Positions 1 through 8,644 of a DNA stretch of 24,840 nt are shown here, piece by piece. The notes below the pieces were generated by a model. The model did not search any database. It had not been told where the DNA came from and saw only the letters and a list, made by a program, of their open reading frames with translations. Source of the stretch: Dehalococcoidia bacterium (GTDB lineage: Bacteria; Chloroflexota; Dehalococcoidia; GIF9; UBA5629). Location: contig JAQTLG010000001.1 in the NCBI GenBank assembly GCA_028715025.1, forward strand, positions 1 through 24,840, written 5' to 3'. The translations under genes and the position numbers were made by a program. Numbering within the stretch: position 1 is the first letter of the stretch; each line of letters starts with the position of its first letter.

Positions 1-387
1 CCGCTTCATTGCCTGGATTGTCTGCTTGTAGCCACCCCAAATAAACGTTGCCCCAATACATGTTGCAGCATCGAAAGCCCCCTCTTCGAATACGTAGTCA
101 TCCGCAGGAGAGCAAACGATTTCGATTCTGTCCGACAATCTTCTCCCGTCCAGCTTTTTCCTGGCCCGGTCGCAGAAATCTTTGGAAATATCTATACCAA
201 TACCAGTGATGCCGAATTCTTCAGCCCAGATAGCAAGGGGTTCGGCACAACCACAACCGAAGTCGATGACCCGGTTTCCTTTTTTCAGTTTGAGTAGCTT
301 GCCTAATTTGATGATTTTTTCAGGAGTGGAAGGGTTTAGTATCTCCATATAGCGGTGGGAGATACTCATAAGGTCAAAAAATTCCAT
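1..387 (-). CDS. Class I SAM-dependent methyltransferase, N-terminal part
   Basis: The gene runs off the left edge; 129 codons are visible without a stop. The start is the ATG at 387-385, preceded on the minus strand by a strong Shine-Dalgarno (AAGGAGG). The visible protein begins MEFFDLMSISHRYMEILNPS and then carries a typical motif I (VIDFGCGCAEPLAIW, about residues 43-57) that forms the SAM-binding glycine-rich loop. An acidic residue at the end of the next strand (GIGIDIS) would bind the SAM ribose. Later, FDAATCIGATFIWGGY fits the motif IV/post-motif region of small-molecule methyltransferases of the UbiE/Methyltransf_11/25 type. The substrate cannot be told, because the substrate-binding C-terminal half is outside the window. 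A promoter lies about 120 bp upstream, so the gene looks monocistronic or first in its unit. Confidence 0.85.
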   Translation of the reverse strand, partial: MEFFDLMSISHRYMEILNPSTPEKIIKLGKLLKLKKGNRVIDFGCGCAEPLAIWAEEFGITGIGIDISKDFCDRARKKLDGRRLSDRIEIVCSPADDYVFEEGAFDAATCIGATFIWGGYKQTIQAMKR

Positions 388-481
388 AATTCAAGCCTCC
401 TTCAGGAAACAGTAATTTCATCAAGAAATGTATTGCGGGACTTGATTCTAATCTTGCGGCGAAAATGTGGTGATGACAGCC

Positions 482-502
482 CCAAATTGTTTTACCAATT
501 GG
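482..502. promoter_or_regulatory. Imperfect inverted repeat at methyltransferase start site
   Basis: CCAAATTG (482-489) and CCAATTGG (495-502) form an inverted repeat if one A is bulged. It lies just downstream of the predicted -10, at about +1 to +20 of the methyltransferase transcript. This is where a repressor operator would be expected. The regulator is unknown and the repeat is imperfect. Confidence 0.3.
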
Positions 503-506
503 AAAC

Positions 507-535
507 ATTATAGACATCCATTTGAACAGAAGCAA
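507..535 (-). promoter_or_regulatory. Sigma-70-type promoter for the methyltransferase
   Basis: On the minus strand TTGCTT (535-530) is followed after 17 bases by a perfect TATAAT (512-507). Transcription would start near 500, giving a leader of about 113 bases before the ATG at 387. Confidence 0.65.
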
Positions 536-711
536 GTAGTTCTCTTTTAAACGAGGGGAAAAATGCCGAGAAACGCGAATGAATATCCAAAATTACAGAC
601 TATTTAATGTATATAAAAGCGAATGCGAGGTCAGTTATCACCGTAAAAATGCCCATGCAAAACATAGAAAGGTTCTATCAGTTGCACAGCACCACAATTT
701 TGTAACTAAGG

Positions 712-788
712 TGGTGGGCCATTCTGGATTCGAACCAGAGACCCCAGTCTTATCAGGACTGTGCTCTAACCAACTGAGCTAATGGCCC
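712..788 (-). tRNA. tRNA-Ile(GAU)
   Basis: A complete cloverleaf can be drawn on the minus strand. The acceptor stem is GGGCCAT/ATGGCCC, the D-stem GCTC/GAGC, the anticodon stem CAGTC/GACTG with loop CTGATAA (anticodon GAT), and the T-arm CTCTGG-TTCGAAT-CCAGA. The discriminator is A and CCA is encoded (77 nt with CCA). It reads isoleucine AUC/AUU codons. It has its own consensus promoter 20 bases upstream and lies directly downstream of ilvE on the same strand. Confidence 0.96.
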
Positions 789-807
789 CTTGAGAAATGC
801 AGACTAA

Positions 808-837
808 AGTATATATTCTGCGTTGAATGAGTGTCAA
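808..837 (-). promoter_or_regulatory. Promoter of tRNA-Ile
   Basis: On the minus strand a perfect TTGACA (837-832) is followed after 18 bases by TATACT (813-808). The predicted start near 801 leaves about 13 bases before the mature tRNA 5' end at 788. The promoter sits in the gap after ilvE, so tRNA-Ile need not depend on ilvE read-through. Confidence 0.75.
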
Positions 838-873
838 GCGATCTGCGTTCAGTTACCGACGCCCGACAAAGAC

Positions 874-1932
874 CTATTTTATCTTGTGGATCCAGCTGAA
901 TTTATCCGGATTCTCCCCGTACTGTATGCCGGTGATGGTGTCATACAGCTTCTGGGAGAGCTGTCCTGTCCGGCCTTTGTTTATCAGGATGGTTTTCTCT
1001 TTATGTGTGATCGACCCGATAGGGGATATGACCGCGGCGGTGCCCGTGCCGAAGGCCTCCTTCAGCTTGCCTTTCTCCCAGGCGTCTATCACCTCGTCCA
1101 TCGATAGCTTGCGCTCGATCACCTTCATGCCCCAGTCCCTGGCCAGGTGGATGACGGAATCACGTGTCACGCCGGCCAGTATGGTGCCTCCCAGGTGGGG
1201 CGTGATCAGTTCGTCGCCTATATAGAAGAACACGTTCATGGTACCCACTTCCTCTATATAGTGCTTCTGCATACCGTCGAGCCACAGCACTTGCGTATAT
1301 CCCTGTTTCTGCGCCTCGTGGGCGGCGTACAGGCTGGCGGCGTAGTTGCCCGGTGTCTTGGCAAAGCCGGTGCCGCCTTCGGCAGCGCGCGTATGCTCGA
1401 TGGCCGTGATCAGCTTGACCGGGTTCATCCCTTCCTTGTAATAGGCGCCCACCGGCGACAGGATGATAAAGAACTTGTAAGTCTGTGAGACGTGGACACC
1501 CAGGTTGTTATCGGTGGCAAAGACGAACGGGCGGATATACAGCGAATAGCCTTTCTGCGTTGGTATCCACTGCTTTTCCATTTTAATCAGCTGGACCATG
1601 CCGTCCATGAAGGTCTTCTTATCGATCTCCGGTATGCACAGCCTGCGGCAGGAACGGTTGTAGCGCTCGATATGCTTGTCCGGCCTGAAAATGTGGATCG
1701 AGCCGTCTTTGGCGATGAATGCCTTCAATCCTTCGAAAACCGCCTGCGCGTAGTGCAGCGTGGTGAGCGAAGGCAGAATATGTACGTGGCCGAAAGGTTT
1801 TATCTTCGGTGCGCCCCATTTACCGCTCTTGTAGTCCATGGTCAGCATGTGGTCGCTGAATACATCGCCGAAGCCCAGCGCTGAGAAATCGACCTTGTGG
1901 ATCCTGCTTTTTTTAGTCTTCCTGATCTCCAT
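874..1932 (-). CDS. ilvE: Branched-chain amino acid aminotransferase
   Basis: This PLP enzyme transfers the amino group between glutamate and the 2-oxo acids of valine, leucine and isoleucine, the last step of all three pathways. The 352-residue protein belongs to fold-type IV aminotransferases and resembles the long BCAT form (FGDVFSDHMLTMDY near the N-terminus, about 350 residues). The PLP lysine is K192 in GTGFAKTPGNYAAS. EEVGTMNVFF and FGTGTAAVISPIG form the cofactor and phosphate pocket. I chose the ATG at 1932 because AAAGGA lies at a normal distance from it; an in-frame TTG at 1938 sits almost on top of that site. The start is only 19 bases after the 3' end of tRNA-Leu, and tRNA-Ile follows 85 bases after the stop. 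The other branched-chain genes lie in the large operon several kilobases away on the same strand. Confidence 0.96.
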   Translation of the reverse strand: MEIRKTKKSRIHKVDFSALGFGDVFSDHMLTMDYKSGKWGAPKIKPFGHVHILPSLTTLHYAQAVFEGLKAFIAKDGSIHIFRPDKHIERYNRSCRRLCIPEIDKKTFMDGMVQLIKMEKQWIPTQKGYSLYIRPFVFATDNNLGVHVSQTYKFFIILSPVGAYYKEGMNPVKLITAIEHTRAAEGGTGFAKTPGNYAASLYAAHEAQKQGYTQVLWLDGMQKHYIEEVGTMNVFFYIGDELITPHLGGTILAGVTRDSVIHLARDWGMKVIERKLSMDEVIDAWEKGKLKEAFGTGTAAVISPIGSITHKEKTILINKGRTGQLSQKLYDTITGIQYGENPDKFSWIHKIK

Positions 1933-1951
1933 TTTCAACCGTCCTTTTATA

Positions 1952-2033
1952 TGGGGAAGAGGGGACTCGAACCCCTACGCCTTGCGGCACATGATCCTAA
2001 GTCATGCTCGTCTGCCAGTTCCGACACTCCCCC
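1952..2033 (-). tRNA. tRNA-Leu(UAG)
   Basis: A class II tRNA on the minus strand. The acceptor is GGGGGAG/CTTCCCC with one G-T pair, the anticodon stem CATGA/TCATG with loop CTTAGGA (anticodon TAG), the long variable arm GCC-GCAA-GGC, and the T-arm AGGGG-TTCGAGT-CCCCT. The discriminator is A. CCA is not encoded (TAA follows), so the CCA-adding enzyme would be needed. It reads CUA/CUG leucine codons. The ilvE ribosome binding site begins within a few bases of its 3' end. Confidence 0.95.
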
Positions 2034-2071
2034 CCGATGTCAGAATACTTTTATGTTAAGGCGAAGATGTG

Positions 2072-2377
2072 CTATTTGGGAGTCTGGATAATCTTGCCTG
2101 TGGTCTGGTCGATCTTGTATTCGGCAAGGGTGGGTGTGGTGTATATGTAGTTGTTTTCCACCAGCGCCTTTGTATCAGCAGGCAATTTGCCGGTATCCCC
2201 TATATAGGCAGACTCCGCCGATACCATTTTGCTGAACTCCAGCGACAGGGCGAGATTTTTGCCCGACCCGGCGTACTTGCCCACATTGGCAAGAACGACA
2301 CTGGCAAGTATTCCCAGGATGGACACGGTAACCAGCAGCTCGATGAGTGTGAAACCTTTTTGATTGAACTTAATCAT
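2072..2377 (-). CDS. Type IV pilin-like prepilin (pseudopilin)
   Basis: A 101-residue protein with a class III (prepilin) signal: the short basic leader MIKFNQKG is followed by FTLIELLVTVSILGILASVV. Prepilin peptidase would cut after the glycine, leaving an N-methylated Phe with the conserved Glu at position +5. The hydrophobic helix packs into a pilus or secretion pseudopilus. The C-terminal domain (about 70 residues, SAESAYIGDTGKLPADTKAL onward) is small and resembles minor pilin or type II secretion G-like folds. I chose the ATG at 2377 rather than the upstream in-frame codon at 2425, because it places the leader at standard length. No other pilus gene is in the window; the gene stands alone between tRNA-Lys and tRNA-Leu on the same strand. 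Its partner machinery is unknown. Confidence 0.9.
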   Translation of the reverse strand: MIKFNQKGFTLIELLVTVSILGILASVVLANVGKYAGSGKNLALSLEFSKMVSAESAYIGDTGKLPADTKALVENNYIYTTPTLAEYKIDQTTGKIIQTPK

Positions 2378-2477
2378 CGCAACCCCCCGGTATTTGTTTA
2401 CGAGTAGTATCTGCAAGCGGTGCAATCGATTTACAGTCCGCGATAATGCTGTAATCTGCCCGCTTCTATTTTCATTC

Positions 2478-2550
2478 TGAGCCGCACAGGGCTCGAACCT
2501 GTAACCGGTTGATTAAGAGTCAACTGCTCTACCTGTTGAGCTAGCGGCCC
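2478..2550 (-). tRNA. tRNA-Lys(CUU)
   Basis: A complete cloverleaf on the minus strand: acceptor GGGCCGC/GCGGCTC (one G-T pair), D-stem GCTC/GAGC, anticodon stem GTTGA/TCAAC with loop CTCTTAA (anticodon CTT), and T-arm ACAGG-TTCGAGC-CCTGT. The discriminator is A and CCA is not encoded. It reads AAG lysine codons. It has its own extended -10 promoter immediately upstream. Confidence 0.95.
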
Positions 2551-2560
2551 AAGACGCACT

Positions 2561-2589
2561 ATGTTATCACTCCATGTGTTTCCCGTCAA
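2561..2589 (-). promoter_or_regulatory. Promoter of tRNA-Lys
   Basis: On the minus strand TTGACG (2589-2584), a 17-base spacer and TAACAT (2566-2561), with TGA directly before the -10 box (extended -10). The start near 2554 is four bases before the mature tRNA. It may also drive the pilin, tRNA-Leu and ilvE that follow on the same strand, since no strong terminator separates them. Confidence 0.7.
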
Positions 2590-2649
2590 ACGGTTTCGCT
2601 CTCAGCCGCGCTCAATTATTGCGGGTGTGCAATATATTACGTTCCTGTA

Positions 2650-2655
2650 TATAAT
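2650..2655 (+). promoter_or_regulatory. -10 box of the archease-rtcB unit
   Basis: A perfect TATAAT ends 9 bases before the archease ATG at 2665. Transcription would begin at about 2662, so the mRNA would be essentially leaderless. This fits the absence of a Shine-Dalgarno before that ATG. I see no good -35 box at 16-18 bases. Confidence 0.5.
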
Positions 2656-2664
2656 TCAAATCAG

Positions 2665-3084
2665 ATGGGTGCGGATTTTTCGGTAATCGACCACACGGCG
2701 GATGTCGGCATCACGGCTTACGGCCGTGATTTAAAGGAGCTTTTTATCAATGCAGCAAAAGGAATGTTCAGCCTGATCATCGACCCTGACATGGTTGAGC
2801 CGGCTGTCAGAAAAAGTATTGAGGTCAGCGCGCCGGATCACGAAGCGCTGCTGGTAGGATGGCTTAACGAGCTTCTTTACCTGCTGGATACAGATCACCT
2901 CGTTTTTACCATGTTTGAAGTTGTTAAATTAACCGGCAGGGATTTACGTGCCAAATGTTACGGCGAAAAGCTGGATTTGCAGAGGCACCGGCTCAAGCGC
3001 GAGGTCAAGGCGGCCACCTATCACAACCTGGCCATCTCAAAATCGGAAAATATGTACTCAGCCCGTATAATATTCGATATCTAA
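2665..3084 (+). CDS. Archease, RtcB activator
   Basis: A 139-residue protein of the archease family (formerly DUF101), the usual length. Archease helps RtcB take up GTP/metal and lets it turn over repeatedly. Family hallmarks are the N-terminal IDHTADVGI stretch with its acidic metal-binding residue, the helix segment VGWLNELLYLLDTD, and the C-terminal EVKAATYHNL followed by ARIIFDI. It starts at ATG 2665 with no ribosome binding site but with a -10 box right upstream, suggesting a leaderless message. rtcB follows after 17 bases with its own strong ribosome binding site, so the two form an operon, which strongly supports the assignment. Confidence 0.93.
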   Translation: MGADFSVIDHTADVGITAYGRDLKELFINAAKGMFSLIIDPDMVEPAVRKSIEVSAPDHEALLVGWLNELLYLLDTDHLVFTMFEVVKLTGRDLRAKCYGEKLDLQRHRLKREVKAATYHNLAISKSENMYSARIIFDI

Positions 3085-3101
3085 AATAGAAGGAGATATG
3101 C

Positions 3102-4559
3102 ATGAGCCCCTGGCAGGGAAAGCTTAACCGGATCGACGATTACCGCTGGGAGATACCGCCCGACTACAAGAGCGGCATGAAGGTGCCCGGCCTGGTATAC
3201 GCCGACCGTGATATGTTGAACGTGATCAAAGAGGAACAATCGCTGGAGCAGGTGGCCAACGTGGCCTTTTTGCCCGGCATCGTGGGCTGCTCCATGGCCA
3301 TGCCGGATATCCACTGGGGCTATGGCTTCCCCATCGGAGGCGTGGCTGCCACACGGGTGAGCAACGGCGTTATCTCACCGGGTGGGGTCGGCTACGATAT
3401 CAACTGCGGCGTAAGGCTGCTGCGCACCGATCTCAACGAGAGTGAAGTAAAGCCCCGCATCAAGGAGCTGATCAACGACCTTTTCCGGAGCGTCCCATCG
3501 GGGTTGGGCTCGGAGGGCAAGATCAGGATCAGCGAAAAGGAGATAGACGAGGTACTGCGCCTGGGCGCAGCCTGGGCGGTAAAGAAAGGGTTCGGATTGC
3601 CGCAGGACCTGGAGGTCACGGAGGAGCAGGGCTGCATGCAGAACGCCGACCCGGACAAGGTCAGCGCCAGGGCCAAGAAACGCGGCGCACCGCAGCTCGG
3701 CACGCTGGGCTCCGGCAACCATTTCCTGGAAGTGCAGGTTGTGCGCGAGATATATGACCGGGAAGCCGCCCGCGCTATGGGCATTACGCATGTCGGCCAG
3801 GTGCTGCTGCTTATCCACACAGGTTCCCGTGGTCTTGGGCACCAGGTGTGTGGTGATTACCTGAGGATCATGGGAGATGCAGTGAGGAAATACGATATAG
3901 TGCTGCCCGACCGGCAGCTTGCCTGCGCTCCCGTGGAATCGCAGGAAGGGCGTGATTACCTGGCCGCCATGGCCTGCGCCGCCAACTACGCCTGGGCCAA
4001 CCGCCTCTGCATTGCTCACTGGGCCAGGGAGTCGTTCGCCAGGGTCTTCAGGAAGAAGGCCGAAGATATGGGGCTGGATCAGGTCTACGATGTAGCGCAC
4101 AACATCGCCAAGATCGAAGACCATGCAGTAGATAACAAGAAGACAAGGTTGTGCGTGCACCGCAAGGGCGCCACGCGCGCCTTCCCGGCAGGACAAAAAG
4201 GCATACCCGACAAATACAGCAGCATCGGGCAGCCGGTCCTGATTCCCGGCGATATGGGCAGGTGCTCCTTTGTGGCTGTTGGTACGGAAAGGGCCATGAG
4301 CGAGACGTTCGGTTCGACCTGCCACGGCGCGGGCAGGGTGCAGAGCCGGGGCGCCGCCAAGCGGAGCTCGCGAGGCATCGATATAGCGGCGGAGCTCGCC
4401 GGCAGGGGCATCTATGTTAAGGCCGACAGCATGGAATCGCTGGCGGAGGAAGCTTCATCCGCTTATAAAGATGTTACTGATGTTGTAGGGGTAACCAGCG
4501 GGGCCGGCATATCCAGAAAAGTGGCCATGGCAACTCCCATCGGCGTAATTAAAGGCTAG
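3102..4559 (+). CDS. rtcB: RNA-splicing ligase RtcB (3'-phosphate RNA ligase)
   Basis: RtcB joins RNA 2',3'-cyclic phosphate or 3'-phosphate ends to 5'-OH ends using GTP and Mn2+, in tRNA splicing or RNA repair. At 485 residues it matches the family. Visible motifs in order: AMPDIHWGYGFPIGG (about 66-80), GGVGYDINCGVR with metal-binding Asp99 and Cys102, GTLGSGNHFLEVQ, HTGSRGLGHQV, AHNIAK, HRKGATRAFPAG, GDMG, and STCHGAGR with His408 as the residue expected to be guanylylated. The ATG at 3102 has AGGAG six bases upstream. It is the second gene after archease. The substrate in this organism cannot be read from the window. Long reading frames on the opposite strand here are shadows. Confidence 0.97.
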   Translation: MSPWQGKLNRIDDYRWEIPPDYKSGMKVPGLVYADRDMLNVIKEEQSLEQVANVAFLPGIVGCSMAMPDIHWGYGFPIGGVAATRVSNGVISPGGVGYDINCGVRLLRTDLNESEVKPRIKELINDLFRSVPSGLGSEGKIRISEKEIDEVLRLGAAWAVKKGFGLPQDLEVTEEQGCMQNADPDKVSARAKKRGAPQLGTLGSGNHFLEVQVVREIYDREAARAMGITHVGQVLLLIHTGSRGLGHQVCGDYLRIMGDAVRKYDIVLPDRQLACAPVESQEGRDYLAAMACAANYAWANRLCIAHWARESFARVFRKKAEDMGLDQVYDVAHNIAKIEDHAVDNKKTRLCVHRKGATRAFPAGQKGIPDKYSSIGQPVLIPGDMGRCSFVAVGTERAMSETFGSTCHGAGRVQSRGAAKRSSRGIDIAAELAGRGIYVKADSMESLAEEASSAYKDVTDVVGVTSGAGISRKVAMATPIGVIKG

Positions 4560-4600
4560 CGGAGAACACGTCTAAAATTATTTCCATATAGCGCCTCTAT

Positions 4601-4629
4601 TTGTCTTAACACGCGCAATCGTGTAAAAT
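4601..4629 (+). promoter_or_regulatory. Promoter of the thiolase gene
   Basis: TTGTCT (4601-4606), a 17-base spacer and TAAAAT (4624-4629). Transcription would start near 4636, giving a leader of about 28 bases that carries the AAGGAG ribosome binding site of the thiolase. Confidence 0.55.
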
Positions 4630-4663
4630 GGGACAGAAATTTTTTGAAGAAGGAGTAATAGGT

Positions 4664-5851
4664 ATGAAAATCAGTGATGTTGTGATTGTTGACTTTCTAC
4701 GCTCCCCGTTTTCCAGGTCCCGCCCCAAAGAGCCCGTCAAGGACCTCCTCAATGAGTGGAGGATGGATGAGGTTTTGGGTATGCTCTGGAATGAAATGCT
4801 CAAAAGGAACAAGGTCGATCCCAAGGAGGTCGATGAAGCCATTACAGGCACAGCCAATCCTGCTAATGAAACCTTCACATTCGGCGGCAAATTCCCCCTG
4901 TTCTACGGCAAACTGCCGCTCGAGATCTCGGCCCAGCAGGTTGACCAGCAATGTGGTTCTGCCCTCGCGGGTCTCAGGGTCGGCGCCATGGCGATAGCTG
5001 CCGGGTTTGCAGATGTAGTGCTCTGCGGCGGCCAGGAGCATATGACCCACTGTCCAATGGGCAGCTCCATCGGCAGTGCAATGCCTATGAAGCTGATCAA
5101 CGATCCCGAGTATAAATATATTGATTTACCGTTCTCCATGAACATGGGCTTCACGGCTCAGAAACTGCAGGAAATGATAGGTACCTCCAGGGAAGAGATG
5201 GACAAATTCGCCATGAGGTCCCACCAGCTGGCTGCCCAATCCAAGGAATGGCTCAAAGGCGAAATCATGCCCATCAAGATTCACCTTGAGGACGGCACAG
5301 AGAAAATGTATGACTACGACGCTGCCGTGAGGGGCGACACCACCTTGGAGGCGCTCGCCAGCCTGAAACCGGCATACAAGCCGGACGGCACGATCACAGC
5401 TGGCAATGCCTCTCCGCTAAATGCGGGCGCAACCGCCATGCTTATCATGTCCAGGGATAAAGCAAAGAAGCTGGGGCTCAAGCCGCTGGCCAGCTTCGTA
5501 TCCTTCGGCATGGCCGGTGTTGATCCTACCATCATGGGCGCAGGACCGGTACCTTCGACAAAGAAGGCTCTTAAAGCTGCAGGATTGCAGGCGAAAGATA
5601 TCGATTACTGGGAGATTAATGAAGCATTTGCGATTGTCTCACTGTATGCTATCAAAGAGTTTGGTCTGAAATGGGACCAGGTCAATGTCCATGGCGGCGC
5701 TATGGCAATCGGCCATCCGCTGGGCGCCAGCGGCATCAGGCTGGTTGGCACACTGGCCAGGATTCTTAGGGAAAAGAAAGGCAAATACGGCGTGGCCACC
5801 ATGTGCGAAGGCGGCGGCCAAGGCGTGGCCTGCATCATCAAAGCCGAATAA
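4664..5851 (+). CDS. Thiolase (acetyl-CoA C-acyltransferase family)
   Basis: A 395-residue thiolase that condenses two acyl-CoAs or cleaves a 3-oxoacyl-CoA. The nucleophile is Cys97 in VDQQCGSALAG. The C-terminal half has NEAFAIVS, the GHPLGASG loop with the catalytic His, and CEGGGQG with the second catalytic Cys. I chose the ATG at 4664 because AAGGAG lies 8 bases upstream; the earlier in-frame ATG at 4628 overlaps the predicted -10 box and has no ribosome binding site. Whether it works in biosynthesis (acetoacetyl-CoA) or in beta-oxidation is not decided by sequence. An acyl-CoA dehydrogenase lies elsewhere in the window but is not linked. The gene has its own promoter and a strong terminator. 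Confidence 0.93.
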   Translation: MKISDVVIVDFLRSPFSRSRPKEPVKDLLNEWRMDEVLGMLWNEMLKRNKVDPKEVDEAITGTANPANETFTFGGKFPLFYGKLPLEISAQQVDQQCGSALAGLRVGAMAIAAGFADVVLCGGQEHMTHCPMGSSIGSAMPMKLINDPEYKYIDLPFSMNMGFTAQKLQEMIGTSREEMDKFAMRSHQLAAQSKEWLKGEIMPIKIHLEDGTEKMYDYDAAVRGDTTLEALASLKPAYKPDGTITAGNASPLNAGATAMLIMSRDKAKKLGLKPLASFVSFGMAGVDPTIMGAGPVPSTKKALKAAGLQAKDIDYWEINEAFAIVSLYAIKEFGLKWDQVNVHGGAMAIGHPLGASGIRLVGTLARILREKKGKYGVATMCEGGGQGVACIIKAE

Positions 5852-5874
5852 TTAAGGCACTTATAAGCAAACAG

Positions 5875-5903
5875 AAAGGGGTGGCTTTTGAAGCCACCCC
5901 TTT
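5875..5903. terminator. Bidirectional intrinsic terminator between thiolase and cimA
   Basis: A perfect 13-bp stem (AAAGGGGTGGCTT / AAGCCACCCCTTT) with a TTG loop. The arms end in T-runs, and AATTTTA follows on the plus strand. It lies 23 bases after the thiolase stop and 27 bases beyond the cimA stop, so it can serve both convergent transcripts, including the end of the large ilv-leu operon. Confidence 0.88.
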
Positions 5904-5930
5904 AATTTTATGTCTCAACAGACGCCTGCA

Positions 5931-7541
<1,611 letters not shown>

Positions 7542-7542
7542 G

Positions 7543-8643
7543 TTAACCTTCAATCCTCTTCTCTATCAGTTTTCCCATCTCGATGGTGCCGGCCTGCTTC
7601 ATCCCATCGGACATGATGTCTTTAGTACGGTGGCCATCCTCGAGCACGTTCAGGACGGCGCTTTCCACTGCGGCAGCTTCCTTGCCGAGGCCGAAGGAAT
7701 AGCGCAGCATCATGGCCGTGCTGAGTATGGTGGCGATGGGATTGGCCAGGTTTTGCCCTGCTATATCGGGGGCGCTGCCGTGGATGGGCTCGTATAATCC
7801 GAACGCCCGGGGGTTTTTGCCCTCGGGTATTCCGGCAAGGCTGGCCGAGGGCAGCATGCCCATGGAGCCGCTGAGCAGCGAAGCCTCGTCGGTAAGTATG
7901 TCGCCGAAGGTATTTTCGGTGACAATCACATCGAAATAAGCGGGATTCTGGATCAGCCTCATGGCGCAGGTGTCAACCAGCATATGGTCCAGCTTGACCT
8001 GTTCGTATTCCGCCGCAATCTCCTGGGCTATCTGCCTCCACAGGCGCGAGGACTCCAGCACGTTGGCCTTGTCCACCGAGGTCAGCTTTTTCCTGCGCTT
8101 TAAAGCCAGCTCGAAGCCGGTCCTTATAATGCGAGCGATCTCTTTTTCAGTGTAAACCATGGAATCGACAGCCCGTCTGGAGCCCGATTTGGTCTTCCAT
8201 CTTCTTTTAGGCTTGCCGAAGTACAGACCGCCCGTCAGCTCACGCACCACGAGCAGGTCGACCCCCCTGACGATTTCAGCTTTCAACGAGGTTGAGTTTT
8301 CCATCAAGGGGAGCATCTTAACCGGCCTCAGGTTGGCAAAGAGGTCCAGTGCTTTTCTGATGGCCAGCAGCCCGTCTTCAGGCCTCACCTTCGCTTTAGG
8401 GTCATCCCATTTCGGCCCGCCGACCGCTCCCAGCAGCACTGCATTACACCTGCTGCACATCTGCAGTGTTTCACGGGTCAGGGCCTCCCCGTATTTATCT
8501 ATGGAGATGCCGCCGATCAGGCCGAACTCGTATTTAAAGTCGTGGCCGAAGCGCCGGCCCACGGCATCAAGCGCCCGTATGGCCTCATTGACCACGTCAG
8601 GTCCGACACCGTCACCGGGTAAAACTGCAACATGGTATTTCAA
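7543..8643 (-). CDS. leuB: 3-isopropylmalate dehydrogenase
   Basis: LeuB oxidises and decarboxylates 3-isopropylmalate with NAD+. In the citramalate route it also acts on erythro-3-methylmalate to give 2-oxobutyrate. The 366-residue protein has LPGDGVGPDVV at the N-terminus, GAVGGPKWDDP, the substrate/metal segment ENTFGDILTDEASLLSGS, and LYEPIHGSAPDIAGQN, which forms the NAD-binding loop. The start codon is TTG at 8643, with AGGAG 9 bases upstream inside the end of leuD; the leuD stop is separated from it by one base. The close packing between leuD and cimA implies translational coupling. Confidence 0.97.
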   Translation of the reverse strand: MKYHVAVLPGDGVGPDVVNEAIRALDAVGRRFGHDFKYEFGLIGGISIDKYGEALTRETLQMCSRCNAVLLGAVGGPKWDDPKAKVRPEDGLLAIRKALDLFANLRPVKMLPLMENSTSLKAEIVRGVDLLVVRELTGGLYFGKPKRRWKTKSGSRRAVDSMVYTEKEIARIIRTGFELALKRRKKLTSVDKANVLESSRLWRQIAQEIAAEYEQVKLDHMLVDTCAMRLIQNPAYFDVIVTENTFGDILTDEASLLSGSMGMLPSASLAGIPEGKNPRAFGLYEPIHGSAPDIAGQNLANPIATILSTAMMLRYSFGLGKEAAAVESAVLNVLEDGHRTKDIMSDGMKQAGTIEMGKLIEKRIEG

Positions 8644-8644
8644 A

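Larger units (their letters stand above)
388..711. other. Intergenic region with methyltransferase promoter and leader
   Basis: This stretch between the methyltransferase and tRNA-Ile holds the methyltransferase promoter (507-535) and an imperfect inverted repeat at its start point. There is also a short AT-rich hairpin at 664-678 (ATAGAA-AGG-TTCTAT) downstream of tRNA-Ile, which on the minus strand is followed by GTTTTG and could be a weak terminator. A 67-codon plus-strand reading frame at 579-782 runs into the tRNA and has no ribosome binding site, so I do not regard it as a gene. Nothing else stands out. Confidence 0.6.

Noticed and set aside
579..782. 67-codon frame overlapping tRNA-Ile
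   Set aside because: It ends inside the tRNA gene on the opposite strand and has no ribosome binding site; the apparent similarity of its end to other proteins comes from translated tRNA sequence.
3375..4325. 316-codon minus-strand open frame opposite rtcB
   Set aside because: rtcB motifs are intact in the plus frame; the antisense frame resembles nothing and has no promoter or ribosome binding site.
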